DNA of 64,000 bases, taken from NCBI GenBank assembly GCA_022432975.1, contig CM039502.1, positions 16,935,453 to 16,999,452 of the forward strand, written 5' to 3'. Made by a program: the position numbers and the translations under genes. Each line of letters begins with the position of its first letter. Position 1 is the stretch's first letter. The notes under the pieces were generated by a model that worked only from the letters and a program-made list of their open reading frames with translations, was not told where the DNA came from and did no database searches. The DNA comes from Begonia masoniana. Its lineage: Eukaryota > Streptophyta > Magnoliopsida > Cucurbitales > Begoniaceae. Shown piece by piece: positions 12,048-22,394 of this stretch.

Positions 12048-12135
12048 CAAACAAAGTCGTGAGAGGAGGATATTGGGCTACGGCCCAATCCCCAAAGCGA
12101 ACAATATCTTGCTGGGAAAAATGGGTCGTTACAAA

Positions 12136-12148
12136 TGGTATCAGAGCC
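12136..12148 (+). other. Primer binding site (initiator tRNA-Met), Cassandra
   Basis: TGGTATCAGAGCC lies two bases after the LTR end GGTCGTTACA. Confidence 0.85.
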
Positions 12149-12441
12149 TGTACCCAACCAAAAATGTGGCCAACGAGGACGTTGGGCCCCCGAGGGGGGT
12201 GATTGTGATGACCCGAATGTGCACGTATGGGTACGACTGAGGGGCAAACCTCGGGTTGCAGGACAAACCTCGAGACCTAAGCTGAGTGTAGGCAAATCCC
12301 GGACTCGAGTATAGGCGAATCCCGGGTTGTAAAAAGAGGGTCGTCACAATCCCACATCGCTTGGGGAAGTATGTGGAAATGAAACATATGTAAAGAGACC
12401 CTCCCAAGATAGCAAGACGCATTTTGGAGCACAATTGACAA

Positions 12442-12523
12442 CGGATCCCATAAGAACTCCGAAGTTAAAAGTGCTTCGGCGAGAGTAGTACCAAGTTGGG
12501 TGACCGACTGGGAAGTCCTCGCC
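12442..12523 (+). other. 5S rRNA-like segment in the Cassandra 3' LTR
   Basis: Second copy of the segment at 11967-12047 with only a few base differences (for example CCAAGTTGGGTG for CCAGGTTGGGTG). Confidence 0.85.
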
Positions 12524-12694
12524 AAACAAAGCCGTGATGGGAGAATATTGGGTTAGGGCCCAATCTCCAGAGCGGACAATATCTTGCTGGGAAAAAGAGG
12601 TCGTTACACTTTTCCTCTTAACCTTCTCTCTCGTTCATTAGTCTCTCTATTCCACTTAACGCACTCTCTCTTCCCCTTAACCTTATCTCTTTTC

Positions 12695-12972
12695 TATTAG
12701 CTTTACCATAGTTGTTAGCTTAATTATAGTTAGTAGTTTAGGTTAGTTAAGTTGAAATTGTTTATAGCACTTGTATATACGTTGTGTTGGTTCAACACTT
12801 AGTAATAACTCTCTAAAGAAATATCAAATCAAAGTTGTTTTCCCACTCAAATAAAGCTTCTTCCTTCCTCGATACTCTTCTTACTGATCATCATCTTTCT
12901 CACTCTCAGTATCCTTCCACCTTAATCACAAACTCCTCTTGATCCTTCCTCCTAACCTATTTATGTTTCTCA
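12695..12972 (+). repeat. Copia 5' LTR (278 bp)
   Basis: TATTAGCTTTACC...ATGTTTCTCA. It aligns along its full length with 37475-37750, with scattered differences. The start TATTA departs from the canonical TGTTA in both LTRs. Confidence 0.88.
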
Positions 12973-12975
12973 AAT

Positions 12976-12988
12976 TGGTATCAGAGCT
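12976..12988 (+). other. Primer binding site (initiator tRNA-Met), copia
   Basis: TGGTATCAGAGCT lies three bases after the 5' LTR and about 16 bases before the gag ATG at 13004. Confidence 0.85.
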
Positions 12989-13003
12989 AAGAACCTGTGA
13001 GTT

Positions 13004-14509
13004 ATGGCGTCTTCCAGCTCAACGGTTCCCTCCTCCCTTTCTACTTCTCTTTCTGCTTCTCTCCCTCCTTTCCCTTCCATGAATCAGTCTCTCACCATCA
13101 AACGAGATAACTCAAATTATCTCGTTTAGAAAGCACAACTTCTCAATATAGTCATAGCAAATGGAATCGAACACCTCCTTGACGGTTCCTGTCCCTCTCC
13201 TCCTTAATACCTGGACTTTATCTCTCTCCAACCTAACCCAGATTTTTCAATATGGCAACGTTACAACCGACTCATTATAAGTTGGATATTTTTCTCCCTC
13301 TCTGAAAACCTCTTCCCCAGATAGTGTGCTTCAACACTGCTAGTGAAATCTGGCTCGCCCTAGCATAGATGTTTGCATCTTCTTCTCTAGCAAGAATCAC
13401 CGACCTTTGAAGCCAGTTGCACTCTCTAAGCAAAGATGGAGTCTCTGCCAATGTGTACATATAAAAGATTTCAACTTTGTGCAACACCTTATCAGCCATT
13501 GGAGAACCGATTTCTTACCGTGATCAAGTCCTGTATTTTCTTGGGGGCTTGGGGAGTGACTATAATGCTTTTGTCACCTCCATCACCAACAGAGTCGATC
13601 AACCTTCACTTAAAGAGCTTTACAATTTTATTCATAGCTTTGACTTCCGTCTTGAGAAGCAGAACTTCATTCCTCAAGTATCCAGCTCCCTCCAAATCAA
13701 TGATGTTGCACAATCTTTTTCTCGGCCAGGCTGGTCTTCTCAATCGGCTCCCAATATTCAGAACAGAGCTCAATCTCCCATTTTTCCCTCTACGTCTAGT
13801 TTTGTGTCACCTCGTTCATCCACCTCATGGCTCCCACTCTCACCCAAACATTACAAACCAAAGTGTTAAATTTGTCATAAAGTGGGTCATTCTGCCTTTG
13901 TTTGCTATCATCGACTTAATGCTTTTTATCGGCCTTCATCAACAGCCAACTCCCCTCCATCGTTCAACCCCTTTCCCTCACAAGCTCATTCAGCCAGTCT
14001 CCTGCCCCTTCCTAACTCGATCACTCCAACTCTGTCATCACCATGACTGCTGGATTCAGGTGCCACTCATCATTTCAAACTCAATCCTTCCTTGATACAG
14101 CAACCGATTCTTTATACTGGTACCCACAATGTTGTGACTGCCGAGGGTAAGTCCTCTAAGATCACTCATTTTGGTACTGCAAACATACCAACGACATGTC
14201 GTACTTTGAAGTTGAATACTATTTTTTACACACATAAAATTGCTCATAATTTACTTAATGTTACTCAGCTATGTCGTGAAAATTTTGTATATGTTGAGTT
14301 TCACTCAAATTTTTTTCTTATAAAGAATCAGATGTCACACCAAATCCTCCTATGGGGTTTCCTGACTAATGGATTGAACCAGACCCCCTCGACCCCTCAA
14401 ATTATGTCTCTGATGGCTTAAACTAGCTCTCTTTCAAATTTGTGCCATCTACGATTGTCATCCCTCTCCTGCTATTTTACAGAATGTTTTAACTTCTTGC
14501 CATGTTCCT
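13004..14509 (+). pseudogene. gag: Copia gag-protease, broken
   Basis: The start at 13004 (MASSSSTVPSS) follows the primer site and opens the Ser-rich leader usual in Retrofit/Ale elements, then NYLV and KAQLLNIVIANGIEHLLDGS of the capsid region. Later blocks are YFLGGLGSDYNAFVTSI, the zinc knuckle ICHKVGHSAFVCY (about 13870-13910), with a TAA just before it, and the protease WLLDSGATHHF (about 14050). The pre-integrase region ends at SCHVP, where the hAT-like element is inserted. Stops and frameshifts occur at several points between 13120 and 14340. Gag would form the particle and protease would process it. Neither can be made from this copy. Confidence 0.85.
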
Positions 14510-14869
14510 TAGAGGTGATCGTGGTCCGATTCGGTCTGGTTTTTGAAAAAATTAGGACCAAACCACTAAATTCGGTTTTTGAATTTTTGCATCAATAAGC
14601 ATAAAAGTTTTTCCATAACCAGATCAGAATTCTGGTCTCGGTTTTGGTCTGGTTCTAGTCCTCCCACTTTAGATTAATATATATATATATATGTTGTCTA
14701 AAGCAGAACCGGTTTTGCTTTAAACAAAAAAGTAAACCATTCCCATGGGAAGTAAATCATTTTGTTTCAGATTGCCATTTTCCAGTGGATGTTCTTAATG
14801 TCCATTCCTGCTTTCAACCAGCGAAAAATTACAGAAATGAAGCATAAGAATATTAGCTATTAAAGAAAA

Positions 14870-15590
14870 GGGAAATTACCAATATAAACCTTGAAGTATA
14901 CCCTTTTTTTATTTTAAACCTTTAAGTATCAAATTTAACGATTCAAACCTTAAACTATCAAAAACATAACAAAACAAACCCTACTGTCCGTCCGATCTGT
15001 GTCCGAATTCCATTTTGACCATATATCGGACGGACGGACAATTTTAGCGTCTATCTGTGACAATTATTTTGCCGTATATCGGACGGACGTTGCAAAGTAG
15101 CGACCGTCCGATACATATGACGGACGAACACATGAAACGTTTGTCCGTCCGTATGTTTTGTCATGGATGTCGACGCGTGGCTCGGATTGAAGCCGTATTT
15201 ACGCGTCTGTCCGTTAATCAATATGTCTGTCCGTTAGTTTTAAGACATTTTATAAACGGACTGATATTCTAAATTAGGGCGACAACGGACGGACGCTTAA
15301 ATATAGCGTCCGTCCAATCTCGCGATTTATATCGATCCAGTGCCTGATATTCGACATTTTCACAGCGGCAAAATTGATTTTCTCTCAACCTCTTGCAATT
15401 TTTTTGCAGATTTTTGACTAAAAAACACTTCAGGTAATAGCTTTCTCCATTCTGATTCATTTAGTTCAATTTTTTTTTTTTGTAATGACTCAGATTTTGT
15501 AAACTGGGCGGTCTTCTAGCCTGTATAATGGACAGACGCACTGAAAGAGCATCCGTCCATTCTCTTTTTTTTTTTTTACCGATTTCAGTT
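14870..15590 (+). repeat. MULE left terminal inverted repeat
   Basis: It pairs with 29990-30729. It contains many copies of the CGTCCGTCCG/CGGACGGACG motif in both orientations between about 14985 and 15560, likely transposase-binding or structural repeats. The outer 110 bp are AT-rich and lack the motif. Confidence 0.9.
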
Positions 15591-15769
15591 TGTTTTTTCT
15601 AATGTTCTTTATTTATTATGATTGTTATTGATGTATTGTTCAATTGATAGGCTAAAATTGAGCTTCAATTTGTATTGTTCAATTGATAAGCTATTGTTTA
15701 TCTTAAATAAAATTTTTGATTTTTTTCAGATAATCATCATAAATGACATAAAGATTGGTTGTTGCAGAT

Positions 15770-17940
15770 GAGCGTGCAAACATAGAGTGATATATGGAGG
15801 AGCACGGTCCCATATACAGTGATATTCAACCATTTGATCAATTAGAGGGTGAATGAGAAATACAGGTGCATTCAGTATCGCAACTTTTAGACAATGAGTT
15901 TCGCGAACCGTTTAATTCGGATGATGACGAGGCACAAACCATACAAGTAAGGGCAGAAAATTTGGGTGATTTTGTTGTGGGTAGACAGTATGGTTCTTTA
16001 AAAGCCATTAGAGACGAAGTACGAGATTATGCTTTGAAAAAAGGATTTGATATCAAATTTGGTAAAAGTGAGAAGAAGATACTCACGGCAAAATGTCAAT
16101 GAGTAGATTGTAATTGGCATCTGTATGCTTCGGTCATCCAAATAATGTCCTGCCGTAATGATCACAACTATATAAGGACACTTGATAATCGACACGCTTC
16201 GGCAAAGTGGTTGGCAATGTATTATTCAAATAGGTTCAAAAGTCAACCTGACTGGCCCATTCCTGATATTATCGAGACAGTGAGGAAAGAACATAAGATG
16301 AACATTAAGCCAAGTCTTGCGAGAAGAGGAAGAAGCGAAGCTAAATAACTTAATTACGAGAGGGGCGAAGAACATATCAAACTACTGCATCCGTACTCAG
16401 AAGAAGTATTCAGATCAAATCCAAGAAGTACAGTAAAAATACATGGTTACTGGTGGGTGAGGGGCGAGATGAGAAGATGATATTTGAAAGAATGTACATA
16501 TTTATGGCTGCTTGTGTGGCAGGTTTGCTAGAACAGGGCAGACCGATTATATGTTTAGATGGATGTCATCTGAAGGGCTGCTGCCCCGACCAATTACTCA
16601 CTGTCGTAAGTATTGATGGCAACAATGGCATATATCCCATTGTCGTTGCCAATGTAGAGACAGAAAGCAAGGACTCGTGGATGTGGTTTTTGGAGTTATT
16701 GCAGGACGATTTAGGCATTGACCGTGGACGAGGATGGACATTTGTGTCGGATCGACAAAATGTATATATTATTATTACTATTATTATTATTCAGGTGTTG
16801 TAGTTATATTGTTTTATGATGAGTCTATTTTTTCTTTAAAATTTCAAAGATTGTTGGCTACTGTGGACGACACATTTGGTTTAGTCGAATACCGTTTCTG
16901 CCAAAGACATATGTATGCAAACTTTAAAGGATGATTTTGGGGCATAGCATATAGAGATGCGATGTGGAATGTAGCAAGGGAAACCACAAGGGAATATTTT
17001 GAGATAGCAATGAGGAAAGTGTAAGAGCTCAACAAGGATGTCCACGCATGGCTTCGACGAACACCACCTAGTTATTGGGCTACTCATGCGTTTTTGCTAA
17101 TTCCCAAGTGCGACTTGGGTTTGAACATTTTATGCGAGTCTTTCAATTCAGCTATATTGCTGCCCAGGGACAAACCGATCCTGACCATGTTCGAGATGAT
17201 TTGAAAGACCATGATGACTCGAATTGTAAAAAAATACGAAGAGATGCTCAAGTCAAATGATGTCCTGTGTCCTAAAATTAGGAAAAAGCTAGAGAATCTC
17301 AAAGAGGCAGCTCACAGTTGAAGTGCTAAGTTAGCGGGAGATGCACGATTTGAGGTCAGCAATGGCAACGAACAATATGTCGTTGACCTGAATGCAAGCG
17401 TGTGTGCATGTCGGAGGTGGGAGCTTACTGGAATCTCATGTGTTCATGTCATTCCATGCATTTATTTCATGAGAGAGCCGGTGAAAAATTTCGTTCATAT
17501 AGACTATCATCGAGATACATATTTGGAGATGTACTCACACTTCATTCGTCCCATTAATTGCCAACAAATGTGGCCGGGACTAGAGAATCAGACCCCAATC
17601 GCTCCACCCGGGAGAAGGTCCTAACCTGGTAGGCCGAAAAAAAAAATAGTGTGCGATGTCGATGAGCCTTCTACTTCAATAATTTCTAAGAAGAATTCTA
17701 CGATGTTGTGTGGTAAATGTCGGCGTCAAGGGCATAATAGTCACACATGTCCTGAGAGGGGATCCAGTTCAGGTGCTGCTGCTTCGCGTGACACATTTAT
17801 GAGTTTCCAAACATTTGACGGGACTCAGGTATATTTTTTCCATTATTCTCTAAACAAACTAAGATTATTGTGTTCTAATATAACTATCATTACGTGTAGG
17901 AATCTACTACACGCGGCCATAGAATAGAATGATGCATCTC
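15770..17940 (+). pseudogene. MURA-type MULE transposase, broken
   Basis: The blocks lie in family order. An N-terminal Mutator DNA-binding region includes VVGRQYGSLKAIRDEVRDYA and KPSLARRGRSEAK (about 15980-16348). The catalytic domain has FMAACVAGLLEQGRP, LDGCHLKG (first acidic residue, about 16553) and GWTFVSDRQ (second, about 16735-16756). Next come CQRHMYANFKG (about 16895-16930), the SWIM zinc finger CACRRWELTGISCVHV (about 17403) and a CCHC knuckle CGKCRRQGHNSHTC (about 17712). Stops interrupt it near 16100, 16345, 16931, 17022, 17320 and 17622. A probable intron at about 16757-16853 contains an (ATT)n run. It would cut at the TIRs to move the element. Confidence 0.9.
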
Positions 17941-18582
17941 AGATGATGACGAGAACATTATGGAGCAGCTTTATTTTATGCATTTTTTCTGTTGTAATTT
18001 AATTTGATGTACAATCCATTTCAACTTCAAGTTATTTTGTAATGAGAGCTAACAATTAATATGTAAGTTTTATATGATAATTAATTTTGTTAATTTGATA
18101 TTTAATACTGAGTAGAGTTTCCTTTGTTTTTCACAAGTGAGAAAAAATTAGAAATTTGGCTAGAGTTTCCTTTATTTTTTGACTCCTCCATAGCTAATAT
18201 TATCCTACATATTCAACTACCCAAACAGGTCCAGTATTTTGCACCAAGCATCAAGTTCATCCAACAAAAATACATGTAACTATAAGTTTACATCATCCAA
18301 CATAAAGTATATCAGTTCTAAAAATATACATCATCCAATTAAGTGCATCAAACTAAATTAAAGTACATCAAACTACAATGCATCCAACTACTGTTCATCA
18401 AAATAATATACATCAACATATACTACGGTAAAGGTCGTCGTCATCGCCCTCCATTGATTGGCCGTCAACAATGCCCCATCATCCTGGTAGTCCATCATCT
18501 CCTATCTGGACGTAGTGAAAGTTATATTAGAAAATAATAATTATAATTAAAATTATAATGAGAAAAATGGGTTGGAATGTAC
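17941..18582. other. Spacer between the two convergent MULE genes
   Basis: AT-rich, with degenerate repeats of ATCCAAC/AAGTACATCAAACTA (about 18240-18410). No coding signal on either strand. It would hold the 3' ends of both genes. Confidence 0.4.
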
Positions 18583-18990
18583 CTACGATTGGGCATCGTC
18601 GTTATCGTTATATCCCACCGATTGGACTTCCTCCTCATCGCCCACCATCGGTTCGGCATAGTCATCATCATCGCCTGACATCGAACGGGCATCGTCGTCA
18701 TTGGCCTCCACCAGGTCCTGGATGATCTGCCTAGTACCTTTGTGGTACTCCATCATCCCTCTGAGGTATTCCATGACCTCTCTGTGATGCTCCGTCATAG
18801 TCACTTTGATCTGTGAGACTCTGTTTGAGAGAGACTCTATATCCCCCCTAAAAGACTACATATCAGCCCTATTTGACTCTGGAGGTTGCACTACATGAGT
18901 GGGTTGCCCTACATCATCCCCCTCATCTCCCCTCAATGTCCACAACCCATCTATTTCAACAAGCCCCATCCGAATCAAATGAAGCTTGCC
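18583..18990 (-). pseudogene. MULE second gene, 3' part (acidic tail)
   Basis: This is the C-terminal part of the gene that starts at 29899. Across the Tekay insertion (TSD AAATG) the frame continues from EAF into GKLHLIRMGLVEIDGLW. One TAG interrupts it at about 18858. The rest holds an amphipathic region (SLSNRVSQIKV, MTEHHREVMEYLRGMMEYH), possibly coiled-coil, and an extremely acidic tail rich in DDD and EEE, ending at 18583. This matches the layout of plant-transposon-domain proteins, which commonly carry an acidic or Glu-rich C-terminus. Confidence 0.65.
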
Positions 18991-18995
18991 AAATG

Positions 18996-21446
18996 TGTAG
19001 TATCCGGCTTGTACGGAATTTTAGATTATAATATATATATCGGCATTTTCTATAAATATGTCAAATCAAACTCGTTTTACAAAAAGAAAGCGCCATTATG
19101 ATCCTAATTATTAATTGGAATTTTAAGGAATTTACGGGAATTTTCGGAGTAATAACGCTATATTCCGAGTAATTAAGTTTCTCGTAATGCAAAGGACGTT
19201 TCAGTAAAAATAGTAAACATGGTCCGATTTGTGAACGGACAATTTTAATAAATCTCAAATAATGAGTTGGACTTATTGGTGAAATAAGGAGATTTGGTGG
19301 AACCGAATAGCTAGTTAATTAACGAAACGAAGGATGAAATAAATAGAAAATCAAAGGAAGGGCAAAATGGTAAAAACTCTTTTTCTTCTCCACGCCATTT
19401 CTCCTCTTCCGCGACTTCTCCTTTCCCTCCGGCGATCAACGGCGATTCTCTTCCTCCGGCGCTCGTTCTTCCTCCGACGACCTCCAATCCTTCACGTTTT
19501 CTTCTCCTCTCGCAACCCTAGGTAAGATTCTATGCTTTTGGAGCGTTATAGTTTAGTTTTCACGAAGTTTAACGTTTAGGGTTTCGTATAGATTTTTGTT
19601 AAAACGTGATTTAGGGTTCGTAATCGATAGGTTAGCCGTAGTTTTGAATTTAATGAGCGTATTGAACGTTATTGGATAAAGTTAATTGATTTTGGACGAA
19701 TGTTAGAATTTGAGAATTTTCGGGTTTTAGGGAAAAACTCGTAAATTGTAGTTTCGAAGTATCGATCGTAAATTGTTCATCGATATGCTTCGAATAATTA
19801 AGTTAGAAGTTTTAAGAAAATTCGTTAGTTAAGGTTTTGTCAATTTGGACGTTTAGAAGCTTAAATTAGTTTTAACGTCAATATTGTGTTTTGCCTCAGA
19901 CAAACAACGCTCGTGGACGGAGCTTGAGCTGCAGCAGACATGAGGTAAGTTCTCGTGACTTACTTTGGTCGATTGGCCTACACCGTACTTCGATGTCGCG
20001 TCGAGGATCTTAGAGTATTGTGTGTTTAACTGCTTTGGTTGGGTAGTTATGTTTAAGCGTTTATAGGTTATTTCTTTTAAAGTCTTGATGGTACACATGT
20101 TTGTTTGTTTACATTTATCTTGAACTGTTCATGCATCACGTATTTTAACTTGTCATGAAAAACGAATTTCTGCACGATTTTTTCATAAAACCATGTGGCC
20201 CAGAAATTGGGGGCTCTTGATCTATCGTGCGGGCCGATTAAGGGTCTGGTCGATACCACATCTCATGTAACGTAATTAATGAACGTAATCTATTATCTGG
20301 TCACGCGAGGTGGGGCTCAGGCACGGCTGTACGTGTTGTAAGCGTGTACCCCCCCCCCCCCCTCCTCTAACCGCACGGGGTAGTCTGACCGCTGGATGGG
20401 CCCCCTTCGGTCAGGGGGATGAGATCTCGGTGATATACTATTTGCGACGCTCTGTATGTATGCATGATTTATGAACTCCATATGAACTGCACGCATCTGC
20501 ATTTACGTAGGATTTACTGAGATTTTTATCTCATAGTGTGTCTGTATGGTGTAGGTGATATCGAAGCAGGTGAGGACAATGTTCCTCCGCCCGATGTATA
20601 GGATGGTTGAAGAAGCACGGTTGCGGTGGTGTGCATGAGCATTCGTCGCGTATGTTGACCCGTGGGGATAACGGTTAGGTATTTTGAGGGTTTTTGGGTA
20701 AACTGGGCTTATTATGAATTATTGTATAGTTGGAAATATCTTAGGTTGTCTTGCTTGGATAGTGGATAGGTTTATGTTTTGGTTTTTTTAAATGTTTGAA
20801 AATATATTATGTAAATGTTTGGTATTAGGGAAAAGTTCAGTTTTTAAACCGAACCACGCAGTTTATTTTTATGAAAATAGGCTATGTTTTGAAATGTGTT
20901 TTGAGTCGTTAAATGAGGGATTGGTGAAGTGTTAATTGTATGCAGGGAGAAAGGGTTTATTATGTTGAATTTGGTTTGCAGAGGAAGGATCGAAGAGAGA
21001 AAAGAAGGGAAGGAAGAAAGAGGGGGGGGGGGGGGGGGGCGAGCTCTCTGGGAAGTGATTCCAGACGGGTTGCCCCCCTGTTTGTCAACTTCTCTGGATT
21101 TTCCAGAGAAGTTGCCGAGCGATCGCTTGGCGAAAATGATCGCCCATGGGGCGAACGTTCGCCCTTGGTGAGGGGCGAACATTCGCCCCTCTTGTTTTTA
21201 AGTCAGGCGATCGATCGCCTGTTTTGGGCGATCGATCGCCCCTTCCTTTTTGGGCGACTTTTCTGTTTCTGCCCCTGTTTTTGTTGGCCGATAGTTTTAA
21301 TTAGTTTTTAATGGTTTTAAATAAATATTTTAAGTTTAAATTAAATTGGTTTAGTTTCCGCTTAAAGTCCGCCTAGAGTTTATTTAAAGTATAGGGATAA
21401 AAAAAAAATAGTACGGGAAATTGGGTACAGTGTTGGGGTTGTGACA
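18996..21446 (+). repeat. Tekay 5' LTR (2451 bp)
   Basis: TGTAGTATCCGGCTTG...GGGGTTGTGACA. It contains CCCTAG/GTAAG at about 19525, CAG/ACAAACAACG at about 19901 and GAG/GTAAGT at about 19945 (splice-like sites), the hairpin TGAGAT-TTTT-ATCTCA (20519-20534), a C run at about 20349, a G run at about 21022 and a cluster of GGCGATCGATCGCC/GGCGAACGTTCGCC palindromes (21115-21245). It is shorter than the 3' LTR mainly through loss of palindromic repeat units near 21070-21130. Confidence 0.93.
20519..20601 (+). other. LTR hairpin plus short acidic frame
   Basis: TGAGATTTTTATCTCATAG, then GTAG and the frame GDIEAGEDNVPPPDV with a TAG stop. The 3' LTR copy (about 27606-27690) keeps the frame but extends it past the former stop (PDVHDG). 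Confidence 0.5.
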
Positions 21447-21450
21447 GTTA

Positions 21451-21463
21451 TGGTATCAGAGCC
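21451..21463 (+). other. Primer binding site (initiator tRNA-Met), Tekay
   Basis: TGGTATCAGAGCC lies four bases after the 5' LTR end. Confidence 0.85.
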
Positions 21464-21609
21464 CCCGGGTTTTAAAAACGGTTATGTAGACTGCTCGACT
21501 GCACATGCCACTACGCGAACGTTTTTCCTCAACTGTAAGTATGTTCTGTTTCATTTCTTTGTTTTTGTTTCTTAGGATTATCTGTTTGATTTTATAGGTT
21601 TTATACAAT

Positions 21610-22385
21610 ATGGTTCGAGGAAAAGATCCAAGAGACGACGCGTTTGATCGACTTACGGAATTGTTGGACCGTCAGTCTCAACATATGGACCGGCAGGCAC
21701 AAAAAATTGAGAGTCTAGTAAATCGAGAGAACCAGAGGGCCCAGGATCTAGTAGTTCCAAGTAATCAGGGTATGCAAAGGTTCCAAAGCCTACGGCCTCC
21801 CGTATTCGACGGCCAATCATCGGATCCGACACATGCCGAGGAGTGGATCCGGGTGATGGAGGATATGTTAGGTTATGTAAAGGTAGGGAACGGGAGCAAG
21901 GTGGCTTACACCACTTTTCACTTGGCATTGGATGCTCGTTTCTGGTGGGACTCGATTAAGTCGACGACGGATGTATCAGTTATGACTTGGGATCGGTTCA
22001 AGTTTTATTTTTCGATAAATATTTCAGCCGCACAGTGAGAGTGGCCAAGAGGAACTAGTTTATGCAGCTGAAGCAGACTGGTTCGGTTGCTGATTATATT
22101 CGGAAGTTCGAGGCATTATCCAGATTTGCACCTCGTCTTGTTAGCGATAATGAGGAGAAGGTGCACCAGTTTATGGAGGGACTTAATCCAGAGATTCGGA
22201 TGCACGTTGTTGTCTCACGTATTATTGATGCGCCCTATTCTGACATCACAGCCAGAGCTCTGGATATCGAGGCTGCCAGAGTCACTTGTGTTAGACCGAG
22301 GGAGCCAGCGAAGGGCTTCTTCCGAGAGATACGACCTCAGTCGCAGAACCGAGGTTGGCAGCCTAGAGCGCAGCCCCAGCATTAG
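21610..22385 (+). pseudogene. gag: Tekay gag (capsid part), broken
   Basis: ATG at 21610 (MVRGKDPRDDAFDRL), then the retrotransposon gag domain with FQSLRPPVFDGQ, AEEWIRVMEDMLGY and DARFWWDSIK. At about 22000-22060 the frame shifts: the next frame carries FFDKYFSRTVRVAKRN, a TAG, then FMQLKQTGSVADYIRKFEALSRFAP. A TAG at about 22383 separates this from the zinc-knuckle region. The product would be the particle shell protein. Length and order match chromovirus gag. Confidence 0.9.
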
Positions 22386-22394
22386 CAGAGGGGT

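Larger units (their letters stand above)
11893..12608 (+). mobile_element. Cassandra-type TRIM, 5' LTR truncated
   Basis: The two direct repeats are 11893-12133 (lacking its first ~160 bp) and 12204-12608 (405 bp, TGTGATGACC to GGTCGTTACA). Only 70 bp lie between them, holding the primer site TGGTATCAGAGCC (12136-12148), complementary to initiator tRNA-Met, and the polypurine tract GAGGGGGGTGAT. Each LTR contains a 5S rRNA-like segment. Miniature size, no coding capacity, tRNA-Met primer site and 5S-like LTR are the defining traits of Cassandra. Two further copies lie at 33782 and 62208 on the other strand. Confidence 0.85.

Noticed and set aside
11967..12523. Two 5S rRNA genes
   Set aside because: The sequence matches 5S over the internal promoter but lacks the gene ends. 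It lies in direct repeats with a primer site and purine tract, so it is Cassandra LTR sequence.
11736..12529. Proteins of about 70-100 residues across Cassandra
   Set aside because: They overlap LTR and 5S-like sequence in several frames. The element is non-coding.
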